Shown: positions 16,995 through 25,512, counted from the stretch's first letter. The stretch is 51,863 nt of DNA from Chthonomonadaceae bacterium (GCA_027459665.1 DAIDHN010000006.1:1-51863); one strand, 5' to 3'. The notes: generated from the letters alone by a model not told the origin. Numbers and translations are program-made.

Positions 16995-19190
16995 TTAACC
17001 TGCAGTAAAACTAAGTGTTGGCGCATGTGCCTGCAGCAAGGTTAGCCCCATTGCCTGCACTATAACTCTGTCTTGCTGCCCCAGACAGCTGGTCTCCAAT
17101 ACCGCATCTGCTGCGTAAAACAGGCGCCATCTCTCCAGCGCAGCAACAGGCTGGTTGAGCAAAACAATGGCAGGCAAATGGCGCATTGAAAGCCCGGTAA
17201 GACTTTGAAGGTAGTCGGTCATATCTAGCATAAAGCTTCTGGTATCTCGAATTGCATGCGGTTCAGCGCGCAGCATCAGCAGCGCTCCCTCCTCACATGA
17301 ATGGTTCTCTACATACCAGCGCAGTACTTGCTGCCATTCTCTCTGATCTGCCAGATCAGGAATGGCCAGTATTCTTTTTCCGGCAGGCTGTTTTGTAGTT
17401 TGCATTTGTGTGCGTGCATAAGACAGCAGCTGTCTGGCCGCCCCTGCCACAGATGAATAGGCTGGCACAGCATCAATAATGCGCAGCCATTCTTCCATGC
17501 TTTCCACTGCTTCGGCGCTACGGCCAGTATCTGCTGCCATGGCAGCTGCCTCCATACGCGCCTCCACATAAAACGGCTGCAAATGCACTGCCTGCCGGTA
17601 GCAGTGCAGCGCTTCCTGCACTCTCCCGGTCGCTGCCAGTGCCCGCGCATGCTGGTAAAGCAAATCGGGGTTTTCTGCAGATTCGGTTAGTGCAAGGGCA
17701 AAGCTTTGCTCGGCCGCCTCGTATTCGTGCCCCTCCATTTGCAAGGCGCCCAGCAGAGAATAAGTGCGCCGCTTCAGCAGTCTTTGCATCTGCTGCTGCC
17801 AGGCAGGGCTGTTAGGAACAAATTCTCCCCACAGCGCATCCTGTGCTACATCTTCTTCACGCCAGTCTCTGCTGAGAAGGGGGAGATACGGCGAAAACTC
17901 CGCCGCATCCTCCTGCCTCGCGGCCATACTCTCCAGCAGTAGCCTGGCATCGGTATAATCTTTCTGCAGATAATACAGGTAGGCGAGATTGAATGGCATA
18001 AGCTGGTTTGCAGGGTCTAGCTGCACTGCATGATTTGCAAGTTTCAGCGAACGGGTTTGCAGTGCAGAGGGTTCATTTTCCATGGTGCAAAGCTGGCCGC
18101 ATACCACGGCGCGCAGTGCAGTGTTTTGACGATTCTGCTCGCCGCCTTCAGAAGAGGATGCCCCCAGCAGTCTTTCAGATTCGAGCAGCGACTCTGGCAC
18201 GTTGCAGCAGTACCATTGCAGTATAATTCGGTTTCGTTTTTCTGCTGCACTCAGCAAAGCAAACTCTCTATGCCGTTCATGCCCCTCCTGCAGGCGGGCT
18301 TGCACTACATCCAGCATGGCCTTCAAATGACCCGCATATGTGTGGGGGATTGTCTTCTCTCTGCCGCTTAAGCTTACTTTTTCCCATAATTCACGGCTGT
18401 CAGGGTTGAGTATGCCCGTCAAAACCTCTTCCAGGTTATCGGTGTTGTATTCCAGATAGTCTTCGCCCGGAGCAAAAATACCGCGCAGCTCTTCATTGCC
18501 TTCTTCATTCAGCACCACCGCTCCGCAGGCAGTGCCCTCATAGGCGCGCATATTAGCCTCGCCTCTTATAGAATGATTGAATACCACCCTGGCCCTGTTC
18601 ATCAGGCTCACATACTCTTCACCGTACACACCGCCTGTAATCAGTATGCGCCAGCGGTTAGAAAGCGAGGCCACCCTGGCCAGCCAGTACGCTCTCTTCT
18701 TCTGAACGGCATGATTGAGGTTGCCAATCAAAAGCACATCTATGTCTCGCGTGCTATAGCTGCTATGAGGCAGAGTGCGATGCAGTTCTGGATGGTACCC
18801 CCACAATAACCCATGTTCTACAGGGTTGAGGCCCAGGCGCTGCAGTGTCTGCATGCCAGGCTTGTCTGCAAAATAAAGATCAAACACCCCCCTGATTGCA
18901 TAAAGTGCCCGTCCGCCCAAATTCCAGTCGCCGGCCACCCCTACGGTGAGGCAGTCTGCCTCCTCCAGTCCGACAGGTACAGGGTTGTATTCTGGTGACC
19001 AATGAATGTATACATCAGGCTTCCAGCCTGCCGGGCAGGCAGCAAGCAGCTCTTTCCAGGTCATAGCAGGATGCCAGGCAAAATGCCCCTGCTCTCTGCC
19101 AAAGCACACTATTTCATGTATGCTTCCGGGCACTCTTTTCTCGTACAAGACCTCAGGAATATGGTTTCCAAACCCCAGCAGCACTTTCAT
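16995..19190 (-). CDS. CgeB-like glycosyltransferase with TPR domain
   Basis: 731 residues. The N-terminal ~330 residues resemble CgeB/DUF3880-type GT-B transferases: an N-terminal Rossmann-like half (VGVAGDWNLGGRALY, FDLYFADKPGMQTLQRLG), the linker IDVLLIGNLNHAVQKKRAYW, and the C-terminal half VVFNHSIRGEANMRAYEGTACG followed by GAVVLNEEGNEEL. From ~380 onward TPR-like helices dominate (LANHAVQLDPANQLMPFNLA, GRVQEALHCYRQAVHLQP). A final ~120 residues show no recognised domain. CgeB transferases act in spore-coat and surface-glycan synthesis, often on a protein acceptor. The start codon overlaps the previous stop as ATGA; the next gene follows after 21 bases. Acceptor and donor are unknown. 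Confidence 0.85.
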   Translation of the reverse strand: MKVLLGFGNHIPEVLYEKRVPGSIHEIVCFGREQGHFAWHPAMTWKELLAACPAGWKPDVYIHWSPEYNPVPVGLEEADCLTVGVAGDWNLGGRALYAIRGVFDLYFADKPGMQTLQRLGLNPVEHGLLWGYHPELHRTLPHSSYSTRDIDVLLIGNLNHAVQKKRAYWLARVASLSNRWRILITGGVYGEEYVSLMNRARVVFNHSIRGEANMRAYEGTACGAVVLNEEGNEELRGIFAPGEDYLEYNTDNLEEVLTGILNPDSRELWEKVSLSGREKTIPHTYAGHLKAMLDVVQARLQEGHERHREFALLSAAEKRNRIILQWYCCNVPESLLESERLLGASSSEGGEQNRQNTALRAVVCGQLCTMENEPSALQTRSLKLANHAVQLDPANQLMPFNLAYLYYLQKDYTDARLLLESMAARQEDAAEFSPYLPLLSRDWREEDVAQDALWGEFVPNSPAWQQQMQRLLKRRTYSLLGALQMEGHEYEAAEQSFALALTESAENPDLLYQHARALAATGRVQEALHCYRQAVHLQPFYVEARMEAAAMAADTGRSAEAVESMEEWLRIIDAVPAYSSVAGAARQLLSYARTQMQTTKQPAGKRILAIPDLADQREWQQVLRWYVENHSCEEGALLMLRAEPHAIRDTRSFMLDMTDYLQSLTGLSMRHLPAIVLLNQPVAALERWRLFYAADAVLETSCLGQQDRVIVQAMGLTLLQAHAPTLSFTAG

Positions 19191-22100
19191 AGGGTTGAGC
19201 TTCCTCCCAATTGCAGCAGGCGCTCTGCTTCGGCAGTCACAATAGCAGCAACTTTAGAGTAAGAGAAATTTTCTTCCAGGTGCACTCTTGCGTGCTCGCC
19301 TCTCTCTCTCAGCAGCCTTCTCTCATCAAATGCATTTCGCATCAGCTGCCGCAAATGCCTCACCGAGGGTTCAGCCCAGCAGTGCCCTGCAAAGGTAGGC
19401 GTTTCTTCCGCCCCGGCTTTACTCACCGGCACAATGTCGTAATCCAGCAGAAGAGCTGTATCGGGTGTTGTAAAAGCGGTAGGGCCGCTCCAGTTGGTAA
19501 CAATCGCCGGCACAGCGCATGCCATCGCCTCCATATAGGGGCGCCCCCAGCCTTCTCCGCGTGTTGGCAGCACATAGCAGTCGGCGGCACGATACAAAGC
19601 TGGCATCATGGCATCTGGTACAGGTTTTTCCTGCAGCACAATGTCTGGGGCATGAGCAGGGTCTATGCCTGTTTTTTCTGCAATATGCTTGCCTGCCGCC
19701 TCTATAATCTGCGAGGCAGAAAGCCCTGTTGAACTGTGCACCTGCAACAAAAGCGCTACATCCTCGTCTTCTCTAAACTCCTCCACATACGCCTGCAGCA
19801 GAACATCCCATCCCTTGCGAAGGCTCCAATCGAATACTGCAAGAAAATTGAACCCCCTGGCCCCTGCAATGCGCAGCTTTTCTACCGCAGGGTGATAGGC
19901 AGCGAGATCAATGGCGCCAGGCACCACGCGCAGCTTCTCCTGTTTTACTCCTGCCTCTGCAAAGGTTTGGCGGTTGAACTCAGAGGGAACCCAAACCGCA
20001 TCCATTCTGTTGCACGCCTCAGCCCAGCCGACAGGCAGTCTGTCTGTTTCAAACATGGTGCGTCCTGCACATGCTCTGGCACCTTCCAAACGCTGCAAGC
20101 TGCCGCCCAGAATGTGGCATATGTAAAGAGGTGCTGAAAAGGGTGTGGCATTCAGCATGCTGTCAAGTAGTTTTTGCCTGTGCTGCGCAAGAGGAACCAC
20201 CCGGTTGTTCCAGCGTATTTCACGCGCCTGCACGGCAATACCGTTCTCATGCAGGGCATATAAAAAATTGCGCGCTTCTTCTGCATAGCCACTCGGGTCT
20301 TTGAGGGGAGCATGCCAAAGAATAGGCAAATCTGTTCTCTTCAGGTCAGACTTATTCACTGCCGGCTCTTTTCTGCCAAACACATCAGGCAAACCTTCTG
20401 TCTGTGCCTGTGCTGCGATGGTTCTGCGCAATGAAGCCGTCTGCTCTTTCTCAACAGCTGTTTCTGCCTGCTGCTCTGCATGCAGCAATTCCTCAGCAGC
20501 CTCATTCAGGCAGCCGGCGCGAAGCATTTCTCTGGCGTAGGCCATGCTGCCGCGCACCATATCTGCCCTGCTGCCGTAATAATCGTAGCTGTTGCTTTCA
20601 TCGCATTCTACCCGCACTGTGAATGCATTGTCTTTGTCCCACACTATCTGAACGTTGGCAAGATTGCGATACACTGTTTCAAATGAGCGTTTTATAAATG
20701 GATACTTGCGCAAAACATAGGCCAGGGCATTGCGGAAAGGCGATTCTGCAAAAGTACGCCGATGCAGAACCAGTTCTCTTTTAATCGGGTTCCATTCTGC
20801 CGCCCATCTGTGAGCGGGGTGGCCAAGCATGCACTCCCAAAGTATGCCGGGCATTTCTAAAAAGCCCCGCTTTGCTACGCGCTGCAATTCTCGGCAGGCA
20901 GAAACCGGGTCGTCTGCCTGTGCCATGCCGTTGCGGCAAAGCGCGAAATCAAATTCATCGTCTGCAAATGGAAGCGCTGATGGGTAAGCATATTCAACCT
21001 GCCTCTTCCCTCCCGCTGTCTCTGTAGCAGCGCTGCTTCGCTGCAAATGGTACTGCACCACTGTATCTGCACGCAGAAGCGGGGTTGATACAATGCCCGT
21101 TTCCAGCACTCTGTCTTTCAATCCAACCTGCAAGGCATGCAGCAGTCTGCTTTCAGAACCCGCACCGGCAGGATACACGGTTCCCATGCAGTTTGCATCG
21201 GGGTCTTGCCGGTCTTCCTGCTGCAGCGGAAGCAGTACCAGCGACGGCCACTGGGAGGCATCGGGTGAGAGGGAGGCATTTCTTGCATAATCTGGTTTGT
21301 CCCGGTCTAATGCCACAGCCTTTGCAAAACTCGCACGTGCCTCTTGCTTCCTTCCAGCCAGCCACAGCGCACAGCCGTGTGTATTGTGAGCCAGTGCGTT
21401 TTGAGAATTGGCAAGCAGTGCTTCTTCGGTAAGGCATAATATCTCTTCGGGAGGAACGCCGCCAATGCGCAAGGCACATATTGCCGCATCAAGGCATGCC
21501 TCAACATACTGATGCACATCATCTGGCCGGTAGTACTCCGGTCCCTGCTCCACCCTGCATTCAAACTCACCCTCCCATTTCATCTGGGTATGAGTTATAT
21601 TTCTGTATGAGTTGTACCAGTTGTAACGCATTTCGCTGTCATTGTGCAGTGCGCCAATCAGCGCATGGTGCAGGGGTACGCGCAAAAACGGCCGGCGGCG
21701 AAAAACAAGCAATGGTTTCCCTTCTTCTGTTTTTTCGCTGTAAACCAGCCAGCGCAAATACGGTGGCGCGCCCAGCACTGCGCTCAAGGGGCTTATGCAT
21801 TCTATAAACCCGCTCCTGGCTGTACGCTGCAGCTCTCGGCAGGCAGCTTCCGGGTCGATAACGCTTTCCAGCACCCCCGTGCATATGAGTACATCCCACT
21901 CTTTGTCGGCATACGGCAGGCTGGTCAAGCTCACTCCACTCTTGTCTGTACAGGTATGCCTCGTTACCCGGCAGGAAACATTGCAGCACGCACCCACGCT
22001 GCTTTCAGCAGACAGCAGGCATACTGTTTCATCTGCGCTTTTCTTCAATATCCCCGGCAGCGCTGCAGCATCTCCGGCTGGGTACACAAGGCCAAGAAAG

Positions 22101-22210
22101 TTGTGAAGAGGCATCTCACGCAGACTCTGCTCATGAAAAGTCAGAGTGGTCAGATTCAATACCCTGTTGCCAGATGTAGAATCGGAAATGGATAGCAGAG
22201 AGGGATTCAT
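19187..22210 (-). CDS. Tandem methyltransferase-like modules fused to GT4
   Basis: 1007 residues from the ATG at 22210, which has AGAGGA seven bases upstream; an in-frame GTG at 22243 has no ribosome site. Two copies of a methyltransferase-11-like module (residues ~37-221 and ~340-537) share VYPAG, LPxAD-E-D, DP-ACRELQR-A, and YRN-VxW-F-RVE blocks. In both the glycine-rich SAM loop is unrecognisable, so methyl transfer is doubtful. Between them lies a short TPR-like helix pair (~250-305). Residues ~629-1007 are a GT4 enzyme with LPILWHAPLKDPSGYAEEAR, VWVPSEFNRQTFAEAGV and the signature PTRGEGWGRPYMEAMACAVP. It is first in the three-gene glycosyltransferase operon and overlaps the next start as ATGA. 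It may bind a methylated sugar or nucleotide rather than catalyse methylation; that is inference. Confidence 0.85.
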   Translation of the reverse strand: MNPSLLSISDSTSGNRVLNLTTLTFHEQSLREMPLHNFLGLVYPAGDAAALPGILKKSADETVCLLSAESSVGACCNVSCRVTRHTCTDKSGVSLTSLPYADKEWDVLICTGVLESVIDPEAACRELQRTARSGFIECISPLSAVLGAPPYLRWLVYSEKTEEGKPLLVFRRRPFLRVPLHHALIGALHNDSEMRYNWYNSYRNITHTQMKWEGEFECRVEQGPEYYRPDDVHQYVEACLDAAICALRIGGVPPEEILCLTEEALLANSQNALAHNTHGCALWLAGRKQEARASFAKAVALDRDKPDYARNASLSPDASQWPSLVLLPLQQEDRQDPDANCMGTVYPAGAGSESRLLHALQVGLKDRVLETGIVSTPLLRADTVVQYHLQRSSAATETAGGKRQVEYAYPSALPFADDEFDFALCRNGMAQADDPVSACRELQRVAKRGFLEMPGILWECMLGHPAHRWAAEWNPIKRELVLHRRTFAESPFRNALAYVLRKYPFIKRSFETVYRNLANVQIVWDKDNAFTVRVECDESNSYDYYGSRADMVRGSMAYAREMLRAGCLNEAAEELLHAEQQAETAVEKEQTASLRRTIAAQAQTEGLPDVFGRKEPAVNKSDLKRTDLPILWHAPLKDPSGYAEEARNFLYALHENGIAVQAREIRWNNRVVPLAQHRQKLLDSMLNATPFSAPLYICHILGGSLQRLEGARACAGRTMFETDRLPVGWAEACNRMDAVWVPSEFNRQTFAEAGVKQEKLRVVPGAIDLAAYHPAVEKLRIAGARGFNFLAVFDWSLRKGWDVLLQAYVEEFREDEDVALLLQVHSSTGLSASQIIEAAGKHIAEKTGIDPAHAPDIVLQEKPVPDAMMPALYRAADCYVLPTRGEGWGRPYMEAMACAVPAIVTNWSGPTAFTTPDTALLLDYDIVPVSKAGAEETPTFAGHCWAEPSVRHLRQLMRNAFDERRLLRERGEHARVHLEENFSYSKVAAIVTAEAERLLQLGGSSTL

Positions 22211-22243
22211 TGGTTTTTCCTCTGAAATGCACTTGTCAGTCAC

Positions 22244-22422
22244 AAAAAAACGGGGTCTCGCGCCCGGCTTTTACTGCCAGGCTATCAGACGTGTACTGGT
22301 GAAAGTATCGGGAACCTGATGTGCAATTCTCAGGGGAGAGCCATGATGTCTCAGGTATTTCTACCTGTTTTTCACCCGCTTCACCGCTTTAAACCTTCAC
22401 AGCAAACCACCTCCTGCCAACA
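22244..22422. other. Structured intergenic leader, divergent GT and che operons
   Basis: The 179 bases between the divergent operons are rich in hairpins. Plus strand: CCTGA (315-319 of 22 kb, i.e. 22315-22319) can pair with TCAGG at 22330-22334 or at 22351-22355. The second TCAGG is also one arm of the terminator-like hairpin 22352-22367. A small stem TTCTC/GAGAG (22327-22331, 22336-22340) lies between them. Minus strand: the same 22352-22367 hairpin has a GAAA tetraloop, and CGGG...CCCG followed by seven Ts (22250 down to 22244) stands just before the glycosyltransferase start. No convincing promoter hexamers are visible. I do not recognise a described riboswitch class. Confidence 0.4.
22352..22372 (+). 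terminator. Terminator-like hairpin in the cheC leader
   Basis: CAGGTA (22352-22357), loop TTTC, TACCTG (22362-22367), then TTTTT (22368-22372) on the plus strand, 50 bases before cheC. Placed in a leader, it would act as an attenuator rather than an end-of-operon terminator. The stem is only six pairs, so efficiency would be modest. Confidence 0.45.
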
Positions 22423-23085
22423 ATGGCGCAGGGAGTTTACAAACCTATGACCACTTTACAGAAAAAATCATCTCTCAATGAGATGCAACTCGATGTAATA
22501 CGCGAAATTGGCAATATTGGGGCTGGCAACGCAGTCACTTCTCTGGCCTCACTGCTGGATGAGCAGATCAATATGTCTATCCCACAGGTTGGCTTGGTAA
22601 GTATGCAGGAGTTTTGTACTCTGGCAGGCGGGTATGACTCCGTATCTGCCTGCGTTTACCTGCCCGTAGAGGGGGATGCACCTGGCCATGTTGCCTTTCT
22701 GATGTCAGAAACAGCCGCCATGCATATGGCTTCACGTATGCTGGGCAGAACAGAAGCGGAAACAACTTCACTGGAAGAACTGGAGTGTTCCGCTCTCATG
22801 GAGGCTGGCAACATACTCACATCCTCTTACCTCACTGCACTCTGTGATCTCACAGGTCTGCAGCTTCTCTCTACCCCCCCTGCACTGGCAGTTGATATGA
22901 CATCAGCTATTTTATCTTCTCTGTTTGGCTGCATTGATGACAATGACTACACACATGAGAATGTAATCAACATCCTCACGCAAATTGATGGCTGCGGCCA
23001 GTTGGTAGAAGGTTTCTTTCTCTATGTTCCCGGATCAGGCAGTCTGGAAGTCTTGCTAAAATCTTTGAATATGGAAGGTATCTAG
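22423..23085 (+). CDS. cheC: CheC family CheY-P phosphatase
   Basis: 220 residues (212 if the ATG at 22447 is used). CheC dephosphorylates CheY-P and binds CheD. Both phosphatase motifs of the E-x2-N type are present: DVIREIGNIGAGNA near residue 25 and ECSALMEAGNILTSS near residue 125, indicating an active two-site enzyme rather than a one-site variant. The pseudo-symmetric halves (LVSMQEFCTLAGG..., then the second alpha/beta half) fit the CheC/FliY/CheX fold. The stop overlaps the cheD start by one base, and it heads the five-gene plus-strand run. In Bacillus and Thermotoga, CheC-CheD-CheR are one adaptation module; here CheA and receptors must be encoded elsewhere. Confidence 0.93.
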   Translation: MAQGVYKPMTTLQKKSSLNEMQLDVIREIGNIGAGNAVTSLASLLDEQINMSIPQVGLVSMQEFCTLAGGYDSVSACVYLPVEGDAPGHVAFLMSETAAMHMASRMLGRTEAETTSLEELECSALMEAGNILTSSYLTALCDLTGLQLLSTPPALAVDMTSAILSSLFGCIDDNDYTHENVINILTQIDGCGQLVEGFFLYVPGSGSLEVLLKSLNMEGI

Positions 23086-23633
23086 TGGAACAGACTATCA
23101 TGGTAGGAATGGCTGAAATGGCCGTGTGCAGGTCACAGGAAGGCACTTTAATCGCATTGGGGCTGGGCAGCTGCATAGGAATATGCGCCTACGATGCCAG
23201 AGCACAAATAAGTGGAATGTCTCATGTAGTGCTGCCGGAAAGCAGCCCTAACACCACTCAGACAGGAAAATTTGCAGATACCGCTGTGCCGCTTCTTATT
23301 CAGCGCATGGTGGAAATGGGTGCAAATAAACATTCTATCAGGGTAGTGCTTGCTGGCGGAGCACAGCTTTTTGTGGGAACCCAGACTGGTGCAAGAATGG
23401 ATGTTGGGCCGCGCAATGCTGCGGCGGTAAAAGCTGCTCTGACCAAATGCGGCATCTGTCTGCATGCTGAAGACCTGGGGGGGAATTCAGGGCGTACTGT
23501 AACTCTTCTTAAGGATGGAACAGTAAGGGTGAAGGTGCTGGGCAAAGGCGAGAAAATTATTGCCAGCCTATCACAGAGCGCCTCACATTATGGAACAACA
23601 AATCCAGAACCGTTCTTGCAAAGAGCGGCTTAA
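23085..23633 (+). CDS. cheD: CheD receptor glutamine deamidase
   Basis: 182 residues, starting at a GTG that overlaps the cheC stop (TAGTG), with GGAAGG upstream. CheD deamidates glutamines of chemoreceptors and is also the partner that stimulates CheC. The catalytic Cys-His pair is visible: Cys in LGLGSCIGI and His in GMSHVVLP about 26 residues later. The downstream AGGAQLF and DLGGNSGRTV segments are typical. Length is normal for the family with ~20 extra C-terminal residues. Pairing with an intact cheC strongly suggests a working CheC-CheD adaptation loop. Confidence 0.95.
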   Translation: MEQTIMVGMAEMAVCRSQEGTLIALGLGSCIGICAYDARAQISGMSHVVLPESSPNTTQTGKFADTAVPLLIQRMVEMGANKHSIRVVLAGGAQLFVGTQTGARMDVGPRNAAAVKAALTKCGICLHAEDLGGNSGRTVTLLKDGTVRVKVLGKGEKIIASLSQSASHYGTTNPEPFLQRAA

Positions 23634-23666
23634 TTCAACCGGGATTAGGAAAGAGAAGATTAGGGC

Positions 23667-24551
23667 ATGGAATTCAATACCCGCCATTCTATACAACAAA
23701 ATTTGCCTGCAGAGGTGGAGTTCATCGACACGAATGATTACAAGGAATTCAAGTCAGTGATACTCCGCAAAACGGGCATTGACCTCAACCTCTACAAGCA
23801 GCAGCAAATGCACCGCAGGCTGCAGGGGCTTTTGGAAAAGAATGGCTGCCGCGATTTCTTGGAATACTGCAACATACTGCTCAGCAAACCCGGCGCCCTG
23901 GAACAGTTTTTAGACAGAATGACCATCAACGTATCTGAACTGTTTCGCAACCCGGAAAAATGGGCTGAACTGCGTACCCAGATACTGCCCGGTCTGCTCA
24001 GCGCAAACAGGCAGCTGCGAATCTGGAGTGCAGGCTGTTCGTTTGGAGCAGAACCATATTCGCTTGCCATCCTCCTGGATAAAATCGCTCCGGGGATACG
24101 CTTTAGTTTGGACGCCACAGACCTGGACAAGACTATTCTGGAAAAAGCGAAAGAAGGAAAGTTTTCTTCTCAGGATGTGCAGAATGTAGACAAGGCTGAC
24201 CTGCAAAAGTATTTCTGCGAGCTGCCGGCTAGCGACACTTTTTCATCGCTGGAAGCCAAATACCAGGTCAACCAGTCCATTCGCGCAAAGGTGAATTTTC
24301 GACCGCATAATTTACTGGCCGATCCCTTTGAACAGAACTATGACCTTATCTGCTGCCGCAATGTAGTGATCTACTTCACCGATGAGGCAAAACAGGAGCT
24401 TTACAAAAAGTTCTGCAATGCGCTGCGCCCAAAAGGTGTGCTGTTTGTAGGAGGAACTGAACGCATCTTCGGCTATCAGTCTCTGGGGTTTGATACCTCG
24501 ATACCTTTTTTTTACTATCGTAGTGCTTCTGCCAAACAGGCTGCCGCCTGA
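23667..24551 (+). CDS. cheR: CheR chemoreceptor methyltransferase
   Basis: 294 residues. It transfers methyl groups from SAM to receptor glutamates. The N-terminal helical domain (FKSVILRKTGIDLNLYKQQQ..RRL) recognises the receptor; the C-terminal Rossmann domain has the SAM motif IWSAGCSFGAEPYSLA, the DATDLDKTILEKAKEG block, and the LICCRNVVIYF / LFVGGTERI end. The usual motif reads GCSTGEEPYS; here Phe and Ala replace Thr and Glu, a tolerated variation seen in Gram-positive-type CheR. It lies 33 bases after cheD. No tetrapeptide-tethering beta-insert is obvious, and no CheB accompanies it. Confidence 0.95.
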   Translation: MEFNTRHSIQQNLPAEVEFIDTNDYKEFKSVILRKTGIDLNLYKQQQMHRRLQGLLEKNGCRDFLEYCNILLSKPGALEQFLDRMTINVSELFRNPEKWAELRTQILPGLLSANRQLRIWSAGCSFGAEPYSLAILLDKIAPGIRFSLDATDLDKTILEKAKEGKFSSQDVQNVDKADLQKYFCELPASDTFSSLEAKYQVNQSIRAKVNFRPHNLLADPFEQNYDLICCRNVVIYFTDEAKQELYKKFCNALRPKGVLFVGGTERIFGYQSLGFDTSIPFFYYRSASAKQAAA

Positions 24552-24634
24552 ACACAATGTGCGTCTTATAGCTTGTTCGCCAATTCATGAAACAAGGGGA
24601 AGCAATACTGCTGCCCACACGGAGGTTCAATAAC

Positions 24635-24997
24635 ATGGCAAAACGTGTACTTATCACGGACGATGCGCTTTTTATGCGCGTAACCCTGAAAAACATACTG
24701 GAAAAAAATGGATACGAGATCGCTGGGGAAGCCTCCAACGGGCGGGAATCTGTGGAACTCTACCAGCAGACCAAACCCGACCTGGTTACCATGGACATTA
24801 CCATGCCCGAATTGGACGGTATCTCGGCAGTACGCGAAATACGCAAACTTGACCCGCAGGCCAATGTCATTATGTGTACTGCCATGGGGCAAAAGCAGAT
24901 GGTGATGGAAGCAGTGGCCGCAGGGGCCAGAGATTTCATCGTAAAGCCTTTTCAGCCCGACAAAGTGATTGAGGCAATACAGAAAATTCTTGGCTGA
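24635..24997 (+). CDS. cheY: CheY-type single-domain response regulator
   Basis: 120 residues. The receiver domain is complete: acidic pair in VLITDDALFMR, phosphorylated Asp in LVTMDITMPELDG, Thr in IMCTAMGQ, and Lys in FIVKPFQPDKV. The ATG at 24635 has GGAGG eight bases upstream; an earlier in-frame start at 24587 lacks support. The MCTAMGQKQMVMEAVAAGA segment is typical of CheY from CheC/CheX-containing bacteria. Being flanked by cheC/cheD and cheX, it is the likely substrate of both phosphatases. It could serve motility or a non-motility output; no flagellar genes are in view. Confidence 0.94.
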   Translation: MAKRVLITDDALFMRVTLKNILEKNGYEIAGEASNGRESVELYQQTKPDLVTMDITMPELDGISAVREIRKLDPQANVIMCTAMGQKQMVMEAVAAGARDFIVKPFQPDKVIEAIQKILG

Positions 24998-25047
24998 TTT
25001 TACCAGTAGTTGCGGCCTTGGGCTGCGAACTCAGGAGAGTGCATAAA

Positions 25048-25512
25048 ATGAAAGTTCAATACATCAATCCATTTGTAGATGCTTCATTCAAGGTAATGGA
25101 AATGGTGCTGGGGATGAAAGTGGAAAAAGGTCAGCTCGCCATGCTGCCCTCGGTGTTTACTTCGCAGCAGTGCAATGTAATCACAGGAGTTACCGGAAAG
25201 GTGGAAGGCCAGGTTATCTACGGCATGAGCCTGATTACTGCAGACAAAATTGCTTCGCAAATGCTGGGTCAGCCGGTAAGAACCTTCGACCAGCTTGCCG
25301 CCAGCGCCATTGCAGAACTGGGCAACATGATTACAGGCAATGCCACTGTACTGCTTTCTGAAGCAGGGTACTCATGCGACATTACTCCACCTTCCATCAT
25401 ACGCGGAACCAACGTAAAAATGTCTACACTCAATATTCCGGCGCTGGTGGTGCCGCTCTGCCTGGAGATTGGAGAGATCGTGCTGACAGTGAGCCTGCAG
25501 GAACGAAGCTGA
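25048..25512 (+). CDS. cheX: CheX family CheY-P phosphatase
   Basis: 154 residues. CheX proteins are dimeric phosphatases of CheY-P related to CheC. The single catalytic E-x2-N motif is in ASAIAELGNMITGNA near residue 95, preceded by the conserved ITADKIASQMLGQP helix. The N-terminus MKVQYINPFVDASFKVMEMV is typical. AGGAG is placed seven bases before the ATG at 25048. As last gene of the run it adds a second phosphatase to an operon that already has cheC; the two usually have different activation requirements (CheC needs CheD, CheX does not). Confidence 0.9.
   Translation: MKVQYINPFVDASFKVMEMVLGMKVEKGQLAMLPSVFTSQQCNVITGVTGKVEGQVIYGMSLITADKIASQMLGQPVRTFDQLAASAIAELGNMITGNATVLLSEAGYSCDITPPSIIRGTNVKMSTLNIPALVVPLCLEIGEIVLTVSLQERS

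Noticed and set aside
22211-22243. GTG at 22243 as start of the first glycosyltransferase-cassette gene
   Set aside because: No ribosome site; preceded directly by a run of T residues that is better read as a terminator-like tail. The ATG at 22210 has AGAGGA.
22244-22422. Known c-di-GMP-I, TPP, fluoride or SAM-I riboswitch
   Set aside because: The conserved cores of these classes are not present on either strand; only generic hairpins are seen.
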